From Copromyces sp. CBS 386.78 (lineage: Eukaryota; Ascomycota; Sordariomycetes; Sordariales; Sordariaceae), in NCBI GenBank assembly GCA_030685235.1, contig MU839102.1, forward strand, positions 248,001 to 312,000: 64,000 nucleotides of DNA, given 5' to 3'. The translations under genes were made by a program, and so were the position numbers. Below are positions 1 to 11,330 of this stretch, one piece after another. The notes under the pieces were generated by a model. The model ran no database searches, was not told where the DNA came from, and saw only the letters and a program-made list of their open reading frames with translations. Numbering within the stretch: the first letter of the stretch is position 1; each line of letters begins with the position of its first letter.

Positions 1-786
1 ATCACGGCGTGCCATTGCACTTTCGTACTCGTTGATTTTGGTGTAACGGTCAGGAGATGCGTTGATGCGGTAGACCGACTGGATCATCTCGATGATGAGA
101 GGAGACCAGTATATAGGATCGAAGGAGTCGAGCTCGAGCATGATTTCGGTGATATGGGCCGTCAACGGGAGCTCGGGCGCGTGGACGTTTCTCGTCTTTT
201 CGATCAAGATACGAGGCAGCAGCAGGTCCCGTATGGAGCGCATGACGGGTTTCGGGACTTTGCGACTTGGGTTTGCCGAGATGGCCTTGATCAAGGGATA
301 GATCTCTTTTTTGAAGAACTTGAAGGCATCGGCGCAGGACGAGTTGTTGTCTTTGATCTTGGCGTCCATCCGGCCTCCCAAGGCCAACAGATCAATATCG
401 GAAATGGTGATGTCGCTAGGCTGAGGCACATCGTGGACTATGTCGTTGAACATGGCTACCAGCTGAGAGCCGTCCGTGTCTGAAGGATGAGCAGAAGCAT
501 GGCTGCGGTTGAAGTTTCCCTTGGTGGGTGCCTTCCATGCTCCATCTCTTCTGTGTTGCGCCGCCGTTTGCTGCTGCTGCTGCCGCTGCTGTGCCTGCGC
601 AGGGGTTCCGACTTGTTGGTGGGCTTGGGCGACGCTACTGGGAGCGGAAGTGGTGTAGCTGTAGCTGGGCCGACATGATGGTGACTGCGATGGTGGCTGT
701 CGAGGAGTCCCCGGACGGCGGGCAGCTTGAGTCGCGACGAGGAGCTGAGTACGACATCTCAGGCAGACGTGGCCCAGGTCCCTCAT
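1..786 (-). CDS. Probable mitochondrial helical (PPR-like?) protein, 3'-truncated by window edge
   Basis: An open frame runs leftward from an ATG at 786-784 to the window edge without a stop, so at least 262 residues are coded and the C-terminus lies outside. The N-terminus (MRDLGHVCLRCRTQLLVATQ) is basic and has a CxxC pair, a pattern common at the start of fungal mitochondrial proteins; a Gln/Ser/Pro-rich linker with a poly-Gln run follows (about residues 45-95). From about residue 100 the sequence looks like soluble alpha-helical repeats, which would suit a PPR/organelle RNA-metabolism factor, but no diagnostic motif is visible. An in-frame upstream ATG at 1002-1000 would add 72 residues; I prefer 786 because of the presequence-like start. 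The gene is divergent from the acid phosphatase. Mitochondrial location is inferred; the function is unknown. Confidence 0.6.
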   Translation of the reverse strand, partial: MRDLGHVCLRCRTQLLVATQAARRPGTPRQPPSQSPSCRPSYSYTTSAPSSVAQAHQQVGTPAQAQQRQQQQQTAAQHRRDGAWKAPTKGNFNRSHASAHPSDTDGSQLVAMFNDIVHDVPQPSDITISDIDLLALGGRMDAKIKDNNSSCADAFKFFKKEIYPLIKAISANPSRKVPKPVMRSIRDLLLPRILIEKTRNVHAPELPLTAHITEIMLELDSFDPIYWSPLIIEMIQSVYRINASPDRYTKINEYESAMARRD

Positions 787-1419
787 GGTCTGTCTGTCGC
801 GAACAAGTGTGAAGTCGAGCTGGCGGGACACCCTTGATGTCCTGACTTGGTGAGCGAAGGAGTGGACACGTCGTTGACTGGAGTCATTTGAAACTTGTCG
901 GCTGCTGAATTTCTTGGGGAAGCGGAACTCGATGCGGGACGCTTCCCCTCCCCAATGTGGAGAGACCCCGGCCCGGGAATAGTGAGGGTTAGGGTTAGAC
1001 ATGCGTTCCTGCTTTTGCCCTGGTTGTGTTGGGGTCTCCTTGCCGTCCGAACTGGAGTTGCGAGTCGCTGTTGTTGGTACGTCATGACTCTGTTTCCCAG
1101 CAGCCGTGGTAGCAATGTTTACCTCTCGTCCAGTATAATCGATTACTCAATATGGGCGCAATGCAGGTCTTCTCTTCACTCACTCGACCAGCCAGCCATT
1201 CACCTATCAACCTGTCGACTCACCATCATGGGTCGTGACTTGGATCGACTGTACCTCTCAATCCTATAAGAACAACCATCCACCCCCCCCTTCTCCCCCT
1301 AGGTTTATTACCTACTAGACCTTCTCCATCCATTAACAGCCTCCTCCTGGTCCCGGCCTCCTCCTCCTACACCTACGAGTGACGACCTAGACATCCTAAC
1401 CTCCTAACCTACTTTCACC
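787..1419. other. Divergent intergenic region with telomere-like motif
   Basis: This is the shared upstream region of the edge-truncated gene and the acid phosphatase. It contains GGGTTAGGGTTAG at 986-998 and a pyrimidine-rich leader at about 1275-1419 directly ahead of the acid phosphatase ATG. No other gene is supported. Confidence 0.6.
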
Positions 1420-3246
1420 ATGACCTCTTTAATCCCCCGCCCTCCCTACACCGACGATGAGCTCCAAAAGCTCTACCCACCCGGCCTCCAGCTCCAGCAA
1501 GTCCAGATCCTCATGCGCCACGGCGAACGCACCCCCGTAACCGCCCGCTTCCAAAACGCCGGTCTCAAGCCCTTCTGGCCCTACTGCGCCAGCGTGCGCC
1601 AGATGAGATCGATAATGCTCGACTACAACGGCGAGAACAAGAACAAGCCCCAGGACCCGATAACCGGAAAAACCGGCGACAACGCCCATTTCCAGACGGT
1701 CGAATGGAAGCGTCGTCTGGAAACCTTCGGCCCCAATGACGAGCCCGTGGTAGCCAAGGGCCCCGGCAACGAACTCGACGACGTCTGCGACTTCGGCGCC
1801 CTGACGGATCTCGGCCGGCAGTCAACCTCGCGCCTGGGAATGCGCCTCCGCAAGCTCTACGTCGACCGCCTGGGCTTCTTGCCGGAGACCATCACCTCCA
1901 CGGACGAATTCTACCTGCGGTCGACTAACGTGCCCCGCGCGCTCGAGTCCATGCACCAGACCTTCCAGGCTTTGTACCCGCCCTCCTCGCGCGAGGCCGA
2001 CCCAAAAACGGGCAAGTTTCCCGTGCCCACCGTTTTGACCCGCGGTCCCGGCGACGAAACTTTGTACCCCAACGACGGCAACTGTCGACGCTTTGCGGCC
2101 CTTTCGAGAGCGTTCGCCCAACGCGCCGCGGATAGGTGGAACGCCACAGAGGAGATGGAGTACCTGAACAAAGTCTACGGCAAGTGGATGCCGGCTAACA
2201 GCCCGCGCGTCGCCGTCGACTCGAGGCCTCGCTTGTCGGGTATCATGGACACCGTGAACGCTAGTCTGGCGCATGGGCCGGAGACCCGGTTGCCGGAAGA
2301 GTTCTACGATTACAAGGCCCGCAGGATCATGGAGATGATTGCCAGTGATGAGTGGTTCGCGGGCTTCAACGAGAGTCGCGAGTATCGCATGTTGGGGATG
2401 GGTGCTTTGTTGGGCGATGTTGTGGGGAGAATGGTTAGTCGTGCCGAGCGCACCAACTCATCATCCTCAGGGGCAAGCACAAAATCATCTACCTCGGACC
2501 CCTCAGCTTCCGATATCAAGTTCGGTCTGTCGGGGTGTCACGACACCACGCTGGCGGGTATGCTCTCCAGTCTAGGTGCGCACGACAGCAGCAGCTGGCC
2601 GCCGTTTACTAGCCACATTGCGATCGAGCTATTCCGTAAGGCGACCAGCAACTCGCCCTCCTCCGGTGACATGGCAGTAACACCAGCAAAGCGCGGCTGG
2701 TGGGAGTCCATGTTCCCCGGCAGCGCTGTTTCTTCGTCCAACCAGAAAGGTGCCTCGGGCATTTGCAGGAAATCGACCGAGTACCTGACTTCTTCCGAGA
2801 AGTCAAAGCTGGACGGCTACTACGTTCGCATGCGGTACAACGACGAGCCGGTGACGATTCCGGGGTGCAAGGCACCGGGAAACCATTTGGAGGGGGACGA
2901 ATCGTTTTGCACTTTGGTACGTTGTGTTAACCCTTATCATTATCCTATCCTTTTGCCCCTTTTGTGTTCTTGTGTGATGTGACTTCGGTTGGACCCTTAC
3001 AGTGTACATACCTACTACCCCTTAACGAACGGGTGTCCCTGCCAAGAGCAGGTACCATAGTTGCCTCATTGGTGTTACAAAGTTACAAAAAGATATATGC
3101 TAACGTCGAATAACAACAAACAGTCCGCCTTCAAGTCAATAGTCGACAAGTTTACTCCCCAAGACTGGAAGCAGCAGTGCCGAATGAATCAGGGCCAGCC
3201 GGCTACCCCTCCTAGTGGTGAGCCGGAGTGGGCTGGTCATCCTTGA
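1420..3246 (+). CDS. Histidine acid phosphatase, intracellular type
   Basis: Two exons, 1420-2916 and 3124-3246, give 539 residues. The 207-nt intron has a GTACGT donor, a TGCTAACG branch site and a CAG acceptor; splicing joins the frame at a codon boundary. The family signature RHGERTP lies at residues 33-39 (His34 is the phospho-acceptor), and the catalytic HD pair is at residues 374-375 (GCHDTTLAG). These are the hallmarks of branch-2 histidine phosphatases, which hydrolyse phosphomonoesters. No signal peptide is present: the protein begins MTSLIPRPPYTDDEL, so it is probably intracellular, closer to the ACP6/lysophosphatidic-acid-phosphatase type than to secreted phytases. A Ser/Thr-rich insert occupies about residues 345-365. 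The substrate cannot be told from sequence. Confidence 0.93.
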
Positions 3247-3336
3247 ATCCAACCATAGTTCATGCTATTGTCGACTCGATTGAGTTCATGAGGTTGGTTT
3301 TTTAGCAGGAGGAAAAGAGACAGAACTCCTACGGAA

Positions 3337-3366
3337 GTCAAAGAGTTGAAGAGTCAAAGAGTTGAA
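3337..3366. repeat. Two copies of a 14-bp unit
   Basis: GTCAAAGAGTTGAA occurs at 3337-3350 and again at 3353-3366, separated by GA. It lies in the likely 3' UTR of the acid phosphatase gene. Confidence 0.9.
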
Positions 3367-3850
3367 AGGATCCCTAAAGGTAGAAAAAGACTCTTGGAAT
3401 CACAGATTGGCTACGCTTAGAAGGATGGACATGGAAACAAAAAGACTGGAGGAGCGTTATCAGTCAGGTGCAGATGGAAGGAAAGAGATTGGGGAGATTG
3501 AGAAATAACAACACGAGCAATCAGTAACGAAATGGTAATGATAATGATAATGACCTTTCATCCAGACATACAACAGACAGGAAGGGAAAAGGAGGAGCAA
3601 AGGGGCCAAGGGGAAATAAAAAAGATGGTTGAAGACTTTCCTGCACGTGGTTCGGTCCGGTTGCGGTTGACACAAACAGAAATTGCTGTGCTTATGGGCT
3701 TGGAGACGGTACCACCCACCTACACTCCTGCCATACTTCAGTTACAATCAATCGTATTTCGAGCGTGTGTGTAAATTTTCTCGTCTACCTAGCACAGTCA
3801 GGTCAGTGGCTTGATAGGTACTTTCTCTCTTACACGTTACATGATCCATC

Positions 3851-3996
3851 ATCCGTCCCGAACCTTGTGTCCCCCTATTACCCAGTCAGTCAGCCAGTCA
3901 GTCGGTCAGTCAGTTAGACACTTTTTCTCTGCTTGTTCCTTGACCCATTCGTCCCGAAATGTTCATCCCTATAACCCAGTCAGTCAGTTCGACACT
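3851..3996. repeat. Diverged direct duplication with CAGT repeats
   Basis: Copy A (3851-3922) and copy B (3947-3996) both begin with a GTCCCGAA segment. Both then pass through a CCCTAT(T/A)ACCCAGTCAGTCAG core and end in CAGTT(A/C)GACACT. Copy A carries extra CAGT units. Confidence 0.8.
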
Positions 3997-4018
3997 CCGT
4001 CATGACTTAGACACTTAC

Positions 4019-4058
4019 CTCTCTCTCTCTCTCTCTCTCTCGCTCTCTCTCTCTCTCT
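4019..4058. repeat. (CT)n microsatellite
   Basis: About 20 CT units with one G interruption at 4042. Confidence 0.97.
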
Positions 4059-4120
4059 ACCTGCTACTACATGTATCCGCTTTTCTAGCCTACTCTCTGC
4101 AACAATCTCCTACTCTAAGC

Positions 4121-4130
4121 TACCTAGGTA
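4121..4130. promoter_or_regulatory. TACCTAGGTA palindrome
   Basis: An exact 10-bp palindrome in an intergenic region. The same exact sequence recurs at 43756-43765, with several partial versions elsewhere. Confidence 0.4.
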
Positions 4131-4960
4131 TCAACTGTCCAAGTAGCCAACTACCTTTACGCTGATCCAACCCGCCGACCAACCGCAAGATCACAATTAT
4201 CTAGGTCTAGGTGACTCTGGGGGTATCTCTTATAAGAAAGGCCAAGGGAGCCAGGGAGCCAGGAAAGACGGCTGATAAATGTCCACCAACCGTAGAAGCA
4301 ATAGCAAAAAAAGAGATTAACCGTGGAAACAGCACACAACATGAACTAACAAGAGCAGGAAGAGCATCAAAACATGCATCAGAACGAAGAGAAGTACCAA
4401 AACGGTCTCCTCCACAATGCAACTCAAAAGCAAAAGCAGAACCAACTTCGAGTATGTGATGTGTACGTTGTATGAACGTGTGACAATCCCTTCATATAGT
4501 CTTCTGTGATTGAAACCAATCCAATAATCCAACAAAACTTAACATAAACAACAAAGCAAGTAATAATCGAAAAAGGACCATACAAACATGAATGGATCCA
4601 AAAGAAAAGAAAAAAAATTACAACGAATATTTCAACCTTCTTTTTCTTTCCCCTATAACGTTCCAATCCCTTTCCATCCCTTGCCTTCCACTCAACATTC
4701 GTAAATGGCTCGCGAACGATTCGTATACACCCGGACCCTAGCTCATTTCATTTGCTAACCGCCTGCCTATCCATTTGCATTGCATTGTTTTGTTTCTCTT
4801 TGTCGCTGATTCCAAATGCTTAATCATGTAGTCTCTCTTGCAATGCAACAACACAACCACAACACCTCCGTTATATTACCCTACTGATCGATTCGAGAAA
4901 CTTCAAAAGTTATTATTCTCTTGTGAGAGATTGACGCCCAGAGCGCAGAGAACAGAGATC

Positions 4961-7366
4961 TTAGTTAGCGACCTCCTCCTCAACCCACTGGTTAAGGTTT
5001 CCCTGAATGGCCAAGCCAAAACCGGCACCCATGCCGCCGTAGCTAGCCTGGTACTGGTGGCCACGCCTTTGACTTTCGCCGTTACCCTCATTGCTACCAT
5101 GAAGGCTGTTGGGGCTGGTGCCGCCGTTCTCGAAGCCGGGGGCAAGGACGGGCAAGCTCACGGCCCGGTTGTGCGAAGAGCGTCCGGGAGCAAGCAGGCC
5201 GTTCATCGTGGGAGCGCCAGAGCCGTTGGACATGAAGCCATTGACGTTCGAGATACTGGCGGACTGCTGGTGGCCGGACATGGATGGACCCTGAGGAACC
5301 TCGAGGCTCATACCGGGCTGCTCGCCAGGCGAGGACGAGGCGGTGCCGAAGAGGGCAGCCTGGTAGGGAGCAAGAGACTGGTGGTGTTGCTGCTGCTGAT
5401 GCTGGGCTTGCTGACTGACGTGGTTAAGGTACATGGTCAAGGGGTTGTGCTGGCTGAACAGGGCAGGGAGACCGGGAGCGCCGTTGGAAGTAGGCGAATT
5501 TCCGTTCTGGCTGGCACCGTTCACCTGGGGCGAGGGCGCCTGGTTGTTCTGCTGCTGGTTGTTCTGCTGCTGCTGCATCTGACGAGGCGGGTTGCCACAG
5601 CGATCCTTGCCAAAGTTCACCTTGAACTTCCTGTACTCCTCCTTGCTACGGACGGCCTCGATAGCCTTAATGGCGTTGGCGATGTTGGTAAAGTTCACAA
5701 ACGCGCAGCTCTTCTCGCGTAGCGTGTTGACGAGCTCGATCTCGCCATACTCGGAGAAGTCCTGCCTCAAGCGTTCCTCGGTCCACGTCTCATCGAGGTT
5801 GCCGATGTAGACGTTACGAGAAGCGCCACCGCTAACAGCCAGAGCGATGGCAGGGGGGAGGGCACCGGAGTGCTTGCCCCAGCCAATCTTCAACCGGCGA
5901 TTATGAATCATCAAGCCCTGGAGGTTGCTCAAGGCGAAGAAGGAAGCGGCCGCAGTGGGGTCGATGAAGGTAACGAAGCAAATGTGCTTATCGGGGATGT
6001 AGCGAATGTGGTGCAACAGACCTCCACGGACAACATTGCAGATCTCCTCAATCGTAGTCTCGGGGTGAATGTTGCCGAGGTAGATGGTGCGATTTCCAAG
6101 GTTGTTGAGCCCGCCAGCGGTAGTAGCGACGGCGGCGGCAGCAACCGACTGCTGAGCCAGGGCGCTAGAAATCAAATCACGATCCGCACCGCTGAGCATG
6201 TGCGCATAACCCGGCGAAATGCCAAGGTACTGCGCGGCGTTCTGCTGCTGGGTCTTGGAGACGTAGGCGCATCTGTCCTTGCCATAGTACACACGGCGCG
6301 GGGCCGCCCACTTGGCCTCCTGGGGAAGCTGGGCAACGGCCTTGATAGCATTGGCGATGGACAAGAAGTGCACAAAGGCAATGTTCTTCTCCTTGACAAT
6401 CTTGACGGTGTCAATGGCACCGAACTTTCCAAGGTCCTCGCGCAGCTCCTCCTCTGTGACCTCCTCAGGCAGGTTACCAAGGTAAACGTTGCGAGAGGCT
6501 CCAGACTGCTGAACAGCGAGAGCGACCGAGGTAGGAACCTGCGAAGGCTTGCCCCAGCCAATCTTGATATCCTGCCCCTTGATGCAGAGCTTTTTCAAGA
6601 TGGCATCAGAGTGGAAGTGCGTGGCGGAGCTCGCGTCCAAGAAGGAAATGAAAGCGCAGTTCTTGTCCGGGAGCAACCGCACGGACTCGATCTGACCGCT
6701 GCGAACATGTCCAAGAATCTCCTCAGCAGAGGTGTCAGGGGGAATGTTGCCCAGGTAAACGGTACGGCTGGTGCCGGTAACCATGCCAGGGCCCATATTG
6801 ACAGGAGACTGCGGCTGCACCGGCATCTGCATCTGCGCCATGTTGTTGTAAGAAGCCGTGGGTGACTGCGGGGCGTAGAACTGAGGTGCGCCGTAAGCGG
6901 AGGGTGAAACGATGGGCTGGTACATCTGGGGGGAGATGTGTTGCTGGACCGGGCTGGCGGCGCCGTTCTGCGACTGGTAAACCTGCTGCTGTTGGTGCTG
7001 CTGGAAGGCAGGAATGCTCTGGAACTGGGGGCTAGCGAAGCCAGAGGGGGTGCCCGGCTGGAAGGGGCTCCCGACGAGAAGAGTAGAGGGCAGCAAAGGA
7101 GTGAACTGCATGTCAAAGGCGGTACCGGGACTGGTCAGATCTTGACCATTGTGGTTGTGGTGAGAGTTCTGCTGCTGCATAGGCTGCGTGTTGATCGAAG
7201 GAATGTTGCCGCGGCGGGGGTGCCTTTCAGCGAAGCCGGAGATGTTGGAAGTAAAGGCACCGTGGGAGAAGCCGGTGTCGCTGTTGGAAGGCTTGGAGGC
7301 ATGACCGAAGCGGCCCTGGTCGTTGTGGCCATTGTGCCCACCCTGGTGGCCTGAGTAGTCCTGCAT
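4961..7366 (-). CDS. Four-RRM RNA-binding protein, Nrd1/Mrn1 family
   Basis: An uninterrupted frame encodes 801 residues from ATG 7366-7364. A Gln/Pro/Asn-rich N-terminal region (residues 1 to about 198) is followed by four RRMs at about 199-272, 288-365, 422-497 and 513-590. Their RNP2-like cores read VYLGN, VYLGN, IYLGN and VYIGN, with RNP1-like cores such as CAFISF, IAFVHF, ICFVTF and CAFVNF. RRM1/RRM3 and RRM2/RRM4 form similar pairs, with IGWGK and YYGKDRC/NFGKDRC endings, which suggests an ancestral two-RRM duplication. This architecture is that of S. pombe Nrd1/Msa2 and S. cerevisiae Mrn1, cytoplasmic mRNA-binding regulators of differentiation. The C-terminal 200 residues are Gln/Asn/Ser-rich and probably disordered. 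The gene has a long upstream region with no competing gene. Confidence 0.93.
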   Translation of the reverse strand: MQDYSGHQGGHNGHNDQGRFGHASKPSNSDTGFSHGAFTSNISGFAERHPRRGNIPSINTQPMQQQNSHHNHNGQDLTSPGTAFDMQFTPLLPSTLLVGSPFQPGTPSGFASPQFQSIPAFQQHQQQQVYQSQNGAASPVQQHISPQMYQPIVSPSAYGAPQFYAPQSPTASYNNMAQMQMPVQPQSPVNMGPGMVTGTSRTVYLGNIPPDTSAEEILGHVRSGQIESVRLLPDKNCAFISFLDASSATHFHSDAILKKLCIKGQDIKIGWGKPSQVPTSVALAVQQSGASRNVYLGNLPEEVTEEELREDLGKFGAIDTVKIVKEKNIAFVHFLSIANAIKAVAQLPQEAKWAAPRRVYYGKDRCAYVSKTQQQNAAQYLGISPGYAHMLSGADRDLISSALAQQSVAAAAVATTAGGLNNLGNRTIYLGNIHPETTIEEICNVVRGGLLHHIRYIPDKHICFVTFIDPTAAASFFALSNLQGLMIHNRRLKIGWGKHSGALPPAIALAVSGGASRNVYIGNLDETWTEERLRQDFSEYGEIELVNTLREKSCAFVNFTNIANAIKAIEAVRSKEEYRKFKVNFGKDRCGNPPRQMQQQQNNQQQNNQAPSPQVNGASQNGNSPTSNGAPGLPALFSQHNPLTMYLNHVSQQAQHQQQQHHQSLAPYQAALFGTASSSPGEQPGMSLEVPQGPSMSGHQQSASISNVNGFMSNGSGAPTMNGLLAPGRSSHNRAVSLPVLAPGFENGGTSPNSLHGSNEGNGESQRRGHQYQASYGGMGAGFGLAIQGNLNQWVEEEVAN

Positions 7367-10300
7367 CCCGTGAAAATGCGCCGGGACAGAGGAGTCCCGA
7401 TTGAGGTGAGGTAGAACCGCCGTCTTGAAGGATTAAACGTGCCTCTGGCAAAGGCACGACCGAGAAGAATATACGCGATGGAATGCACCGGTAGTTGTAC
7501 AAGATATGCGGCCAAAACTCGCGAGGAGAGTATGACTGCTCGGTAAGTATATACGGTGTTTCGATATGACGGACAGATGAGTCTAGAACCTGCCACCGTG
7601 ATGCTCCGCAACGCTGCCGGAACAAGAGGTATTCGAAGTGTCGCGGTTATGTAGTGTCCAAGCCAGGAGACCGGACGTCGACAGAACTGAAGCAAAGGGG
7701 CAAGCCGGATTCAGAGAAAGAAACGGTCGAGTGCCAAGGCAGCCGGGATAGCTCGAAGGTGACCGCGGCCGGGTTGGTTTTGTTCTCGTCTCTTTGGAGC
7801 AAAGACAATTGCTTCGCGGCAGGGGGGCCGAAAGGGGTTGGTCGATTGGGGGGGGAGGAGGGGATCGATCCTAGCGTTGTCGAAGCCGAACAAAGGAAGA
7901 TTTTGTATAGAGCTATTAAATATCGCTATCGTAATCGACCAACGTGACGTTTATATGTATATGACCCTCTTTCTCTTTCTCTTCAAGCGAATGTCGAGTA
8001 AAAGGTCGAGTAGGTAAATCTTCACACCGTGGCAGAAGAAGCGAACCGGGGGGGAAATCGAATCGAGAACGGAGACTTGGACTTGGCCTGTCAATCGGGA
8101 TGAAAGCTAGCTAGCAAGGTCCGTCTGCGGTCTTATCGGGGGTTCGTTTCGTCCCGTGGGGAAGAATGTAAGTGGTTTGTATAGGGTGTAATTAGCAAGA
8201 CGGTACTTGGCAACGAGTGTTTGTCGAAGGAAGAGCAAAGCTTGCAAAAACGGCGAGGCGCTCCAGACGTCGGAGTGGATCGAGACCTTGAAGGGTTTTT
8301 GCAAGGCTACGGAGCCCCAGAAGTGGAAGACTGAAGAAGCGGTCTCTCCTTGCGCAATGGGCAAGTGGGAAAAAAGAAAGCCACGAGAACGGAAGTAAGA
8401 GACTATTCTAAGTTCTAGGGAATGCAGAAGGGGGGGAGAGGAGGAGGGACGGGGAAAAGGGAGGAAGAGGATGGACGGAAGCGAGGGAAGTTGTTCAACC
8501 CAAAGAGATCAAAAGGAAACCCTGAAGGGTAAAAAGACCGGTACCAAAAACCGACAGGGTGCAAAGGGGAAGAGACAGACTGAGGAGACTTGATGGGGGT
8601 GAGAATTGAGGGTCGAACTTCAAGCGAATGCATTAAGGTACAGGCACAGACCGGCGTGATTGGTGCTTTCCGGCATAAATGGCGACGAAGGGATGCAAGG
8701 TGGATCATTCGTACCAGATGGCTCCATGGGGCCCAAAGTGGTCTGGCTCGGCAGGCCAGTTTAATTGGCCACCACGCACGTCGATTGTAAAGCAGGCGCC
8801 ATCGCCTGGCCATCAGATGCTGTGTATCTTTTTGGCCCATGTTACATACAGGAGAGACTTGATGGAGGTTAGTTGAGGCTACCCAGCGGTCAGCAGCTCC
8901 GTCGCAGGCGTGATTGCATTGACCCTTTCTTCCTAACTGTTGTAACCGTGGACTATAATTTAAGTTTGACTTCAGATTCCTTCGTATTGGATTGAATTTG
9001 GTCTCATATTAGAATCTGTCAACTGTCAAAACGCAATGCGCATATACTCGGTGCATTGCAATGCGGTGCAGTGCAGTGCAGTCTGTCAGTGCCACCCTCA
9101 GTCTCAATCGACATGACCATCCAAATCCCGCTCCACTCTCCAACCTCAACACCTGGACAGCAACGGGAAATTCCATGGACCATCGTGGACTCGGAGACTC
9201 TTGAAAGATGTTGGAATGTATCATGATCTAGCTCATGCTCCTGTTCCATTGCATACAGACATACAATGGAAGGCAGCTGGTTCGGCATGACCCCCTTTTC
9301 CAGTCCACTCAGCATTTGTGACTTGTTCCTTTCGTGTTCTATGCAATCTACTACATATGTACATTACGCATGTACCCCACCCGAGCGCTTGTTCCCTCCC
9401 TATGCCTTTGGCTGCAACGACGAGACGCCAAAATAAGGGGTACATATGTTGACGTTGCATTCCCCTCGATTTCCCCTTCTTGGAAATGGGGACCACCTGT
9501 GCTGTACCTGTCGGCCAGCCATGCTTTTGTAACACGTTCACACCACGCAACTCACTGCCATGCGAATCTGACTGCACTCGGCGAGGCTTGTGTCTGCGCG
9601 CCATTCATCACTCGCACATCGCATGTGGGAACAATACCCGCGTGACGGATCGAGGGACCACCGGAGAAGCACTCAGATTCATCGTACAAAAAAGTTCATG
9701 GACGACGAACGCTTTTAGTACCATCATCCCAACAAGGCGTCCACTTGATACCACGGCATTGACGGGCACCTGATCAAGGGACAGGACAGGAGAATATCCC
9801 GTGTGCTCTCCGCAATCGCAATCGCCATCGCAATCCCCTCCGAGCTCCGTAGCGGATCGATGCGGAAATTTGTGAAATTTGACTCCGGGGGTGTTATCCA
9901 CCACCACCGTGGGGAAGCTGCGCCGGGTTCGTGATTTGTGAAACTGCAAAATTGGTTTATTGATCGCATATCTGCAGCTTTTATCTTGCGCCGGGAGATG
10001 GTCTACTATCACGGTCACTCGATTCGATCTCAAGAACTTGCAACGGAGCAAACAGGGGCCCATGTCACTTGATAGAGAATTATCACCATAGTGCAAAGAC
10101 ATCCAAACCCTCGACATCTACGTCTCGAGACTTTCACCCAAATCAGGGGTCCAAATCGAACTTCACAACTCACTCACAGCCCTGGAGCCCCTCGCCCGAT
10201 ATGCCAAGAGCACTGCCAAGCCTTCACCAAGACGGTTTCGCCAGCGACAGAAAAATCGAGACCTTTTTCCATGCATGGAGCATGAGCACAATGTCTCTGT

Positions 10301-11302
10301 TTCTCTGTACACCAATGGACAAACCGCACCGTGTTTCTTCTCATCCTGGCCGTCTATCAAAAGCGCAAAAAGGGAAGTACCTATTATCTATTTCCGGAAT
10401 CCTCCTTCTAATGCACCAACACGCACTTCGGTTTGTTCTCATTCACATTTCCACCACTTCCCTGGTTTTGAGCTCACCTGAATGACCCGATATAAAAGCA
10501 ATGGAACATGCGCACATACCCATCTGTAAGGCGGTAGTCCAAGTCCCAACCGGGCGGCTCTTGGATCTCATCCGTTGTCCGGCAGTTACCGAACCACTGT
10601 CTCTTCACAGGCTTCACAGTCTTTTACTGTCGACCACCCCTCAACCTTACATGACTGTGAAAGCCTGCGCGGTTCTGTCAGCACCGAGCAGAGAACTTTC
10701 ACCGGCCAGTGGAGTGTTAACAGTTCGAGTTACCCGTTTGCGCAAGTACCTACACTGCCTCCTGTCCTCATTCAATCATCTCATAAAGCACATCACTGCC
10801 CAGCTCGCAGTGAAGGCCTCGCAGTGACGAGTTCGCAGTTTGGCGCAAGGACACTGCCTCACTGCCTCCTCCTTTCGTCTAGCAAATGTTACCTCCCAAT
10901 TTCATATGCCTCAATGAGCTCAATGACGCCCTGAGGAAAAACCCGCTTACTTCTGGCCACAACACCTTCCTGCTTAGACATTCGTCATGATTCGTGAACG
11001 TGAAAGCAAATCGACGGCTGCGGCGTCCAACAATTCCAGCCCCAGCAGCAGCAGCACCGATGACGGTATAATCCGCTCTGGACCCCCGTCTTGCTGTCAT
11101 CCGGCTTGCTGATTGTCCGAGATGTTGAAAAGAGTTACCGAGCTACGTCCAGAAGGGGTCTTGCTCTTCCTGCCTAACTGACTGACTGTCTGTCTGCTGC
11201 CAGCCAGTCTACCTACGGTACCTGTAGGTATGCGAATTCTACTCGTGACGACATGGACAAGCAATGAAGCATGGGCATACGAACCTGAAGACCAGACTGG
11301 TT

Positions 11303-11330
11303 AGTTGACAGTTGACAGTTGACAGTTGAC
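11303..11330. repeat. AGTTGAC heptamer x4
   Basis: Four perfect tandem copies of AGTTGAC. Related TTGACAGTTGACA strings recur near 12229-12240, and TAGTTGACA near 12171. Confidence 0.95.

Larger units (their letters stand above)
3247..4960. other. Convergent intergenic region rich in simple repeats
   Basis: This interval holds the 3' ends of the acid phosphatase and the RRM protein. It contains a 14-bp near-tandem (3337-3350 and 3353-3366), a diverged direct duplication built on CAGT units (3851-3922 and 3947-3996), a CT microsatellite (4019-4058) and an exact TACCTAGGTA palindrome (4121-4130). No gene is supported. Confidence 0.6.

Noticed and set aside
5870..6865. 331-codon plus-strand open frame
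   Set aside because: It is antisense to the four-RRM gene; no domain is visible and the composition is that of a shadow frame.
9608..10117. 169-codon minus-strand frame
   Set aside because: Mixed composition, no motif, no convincing start context; judged a chance frame.
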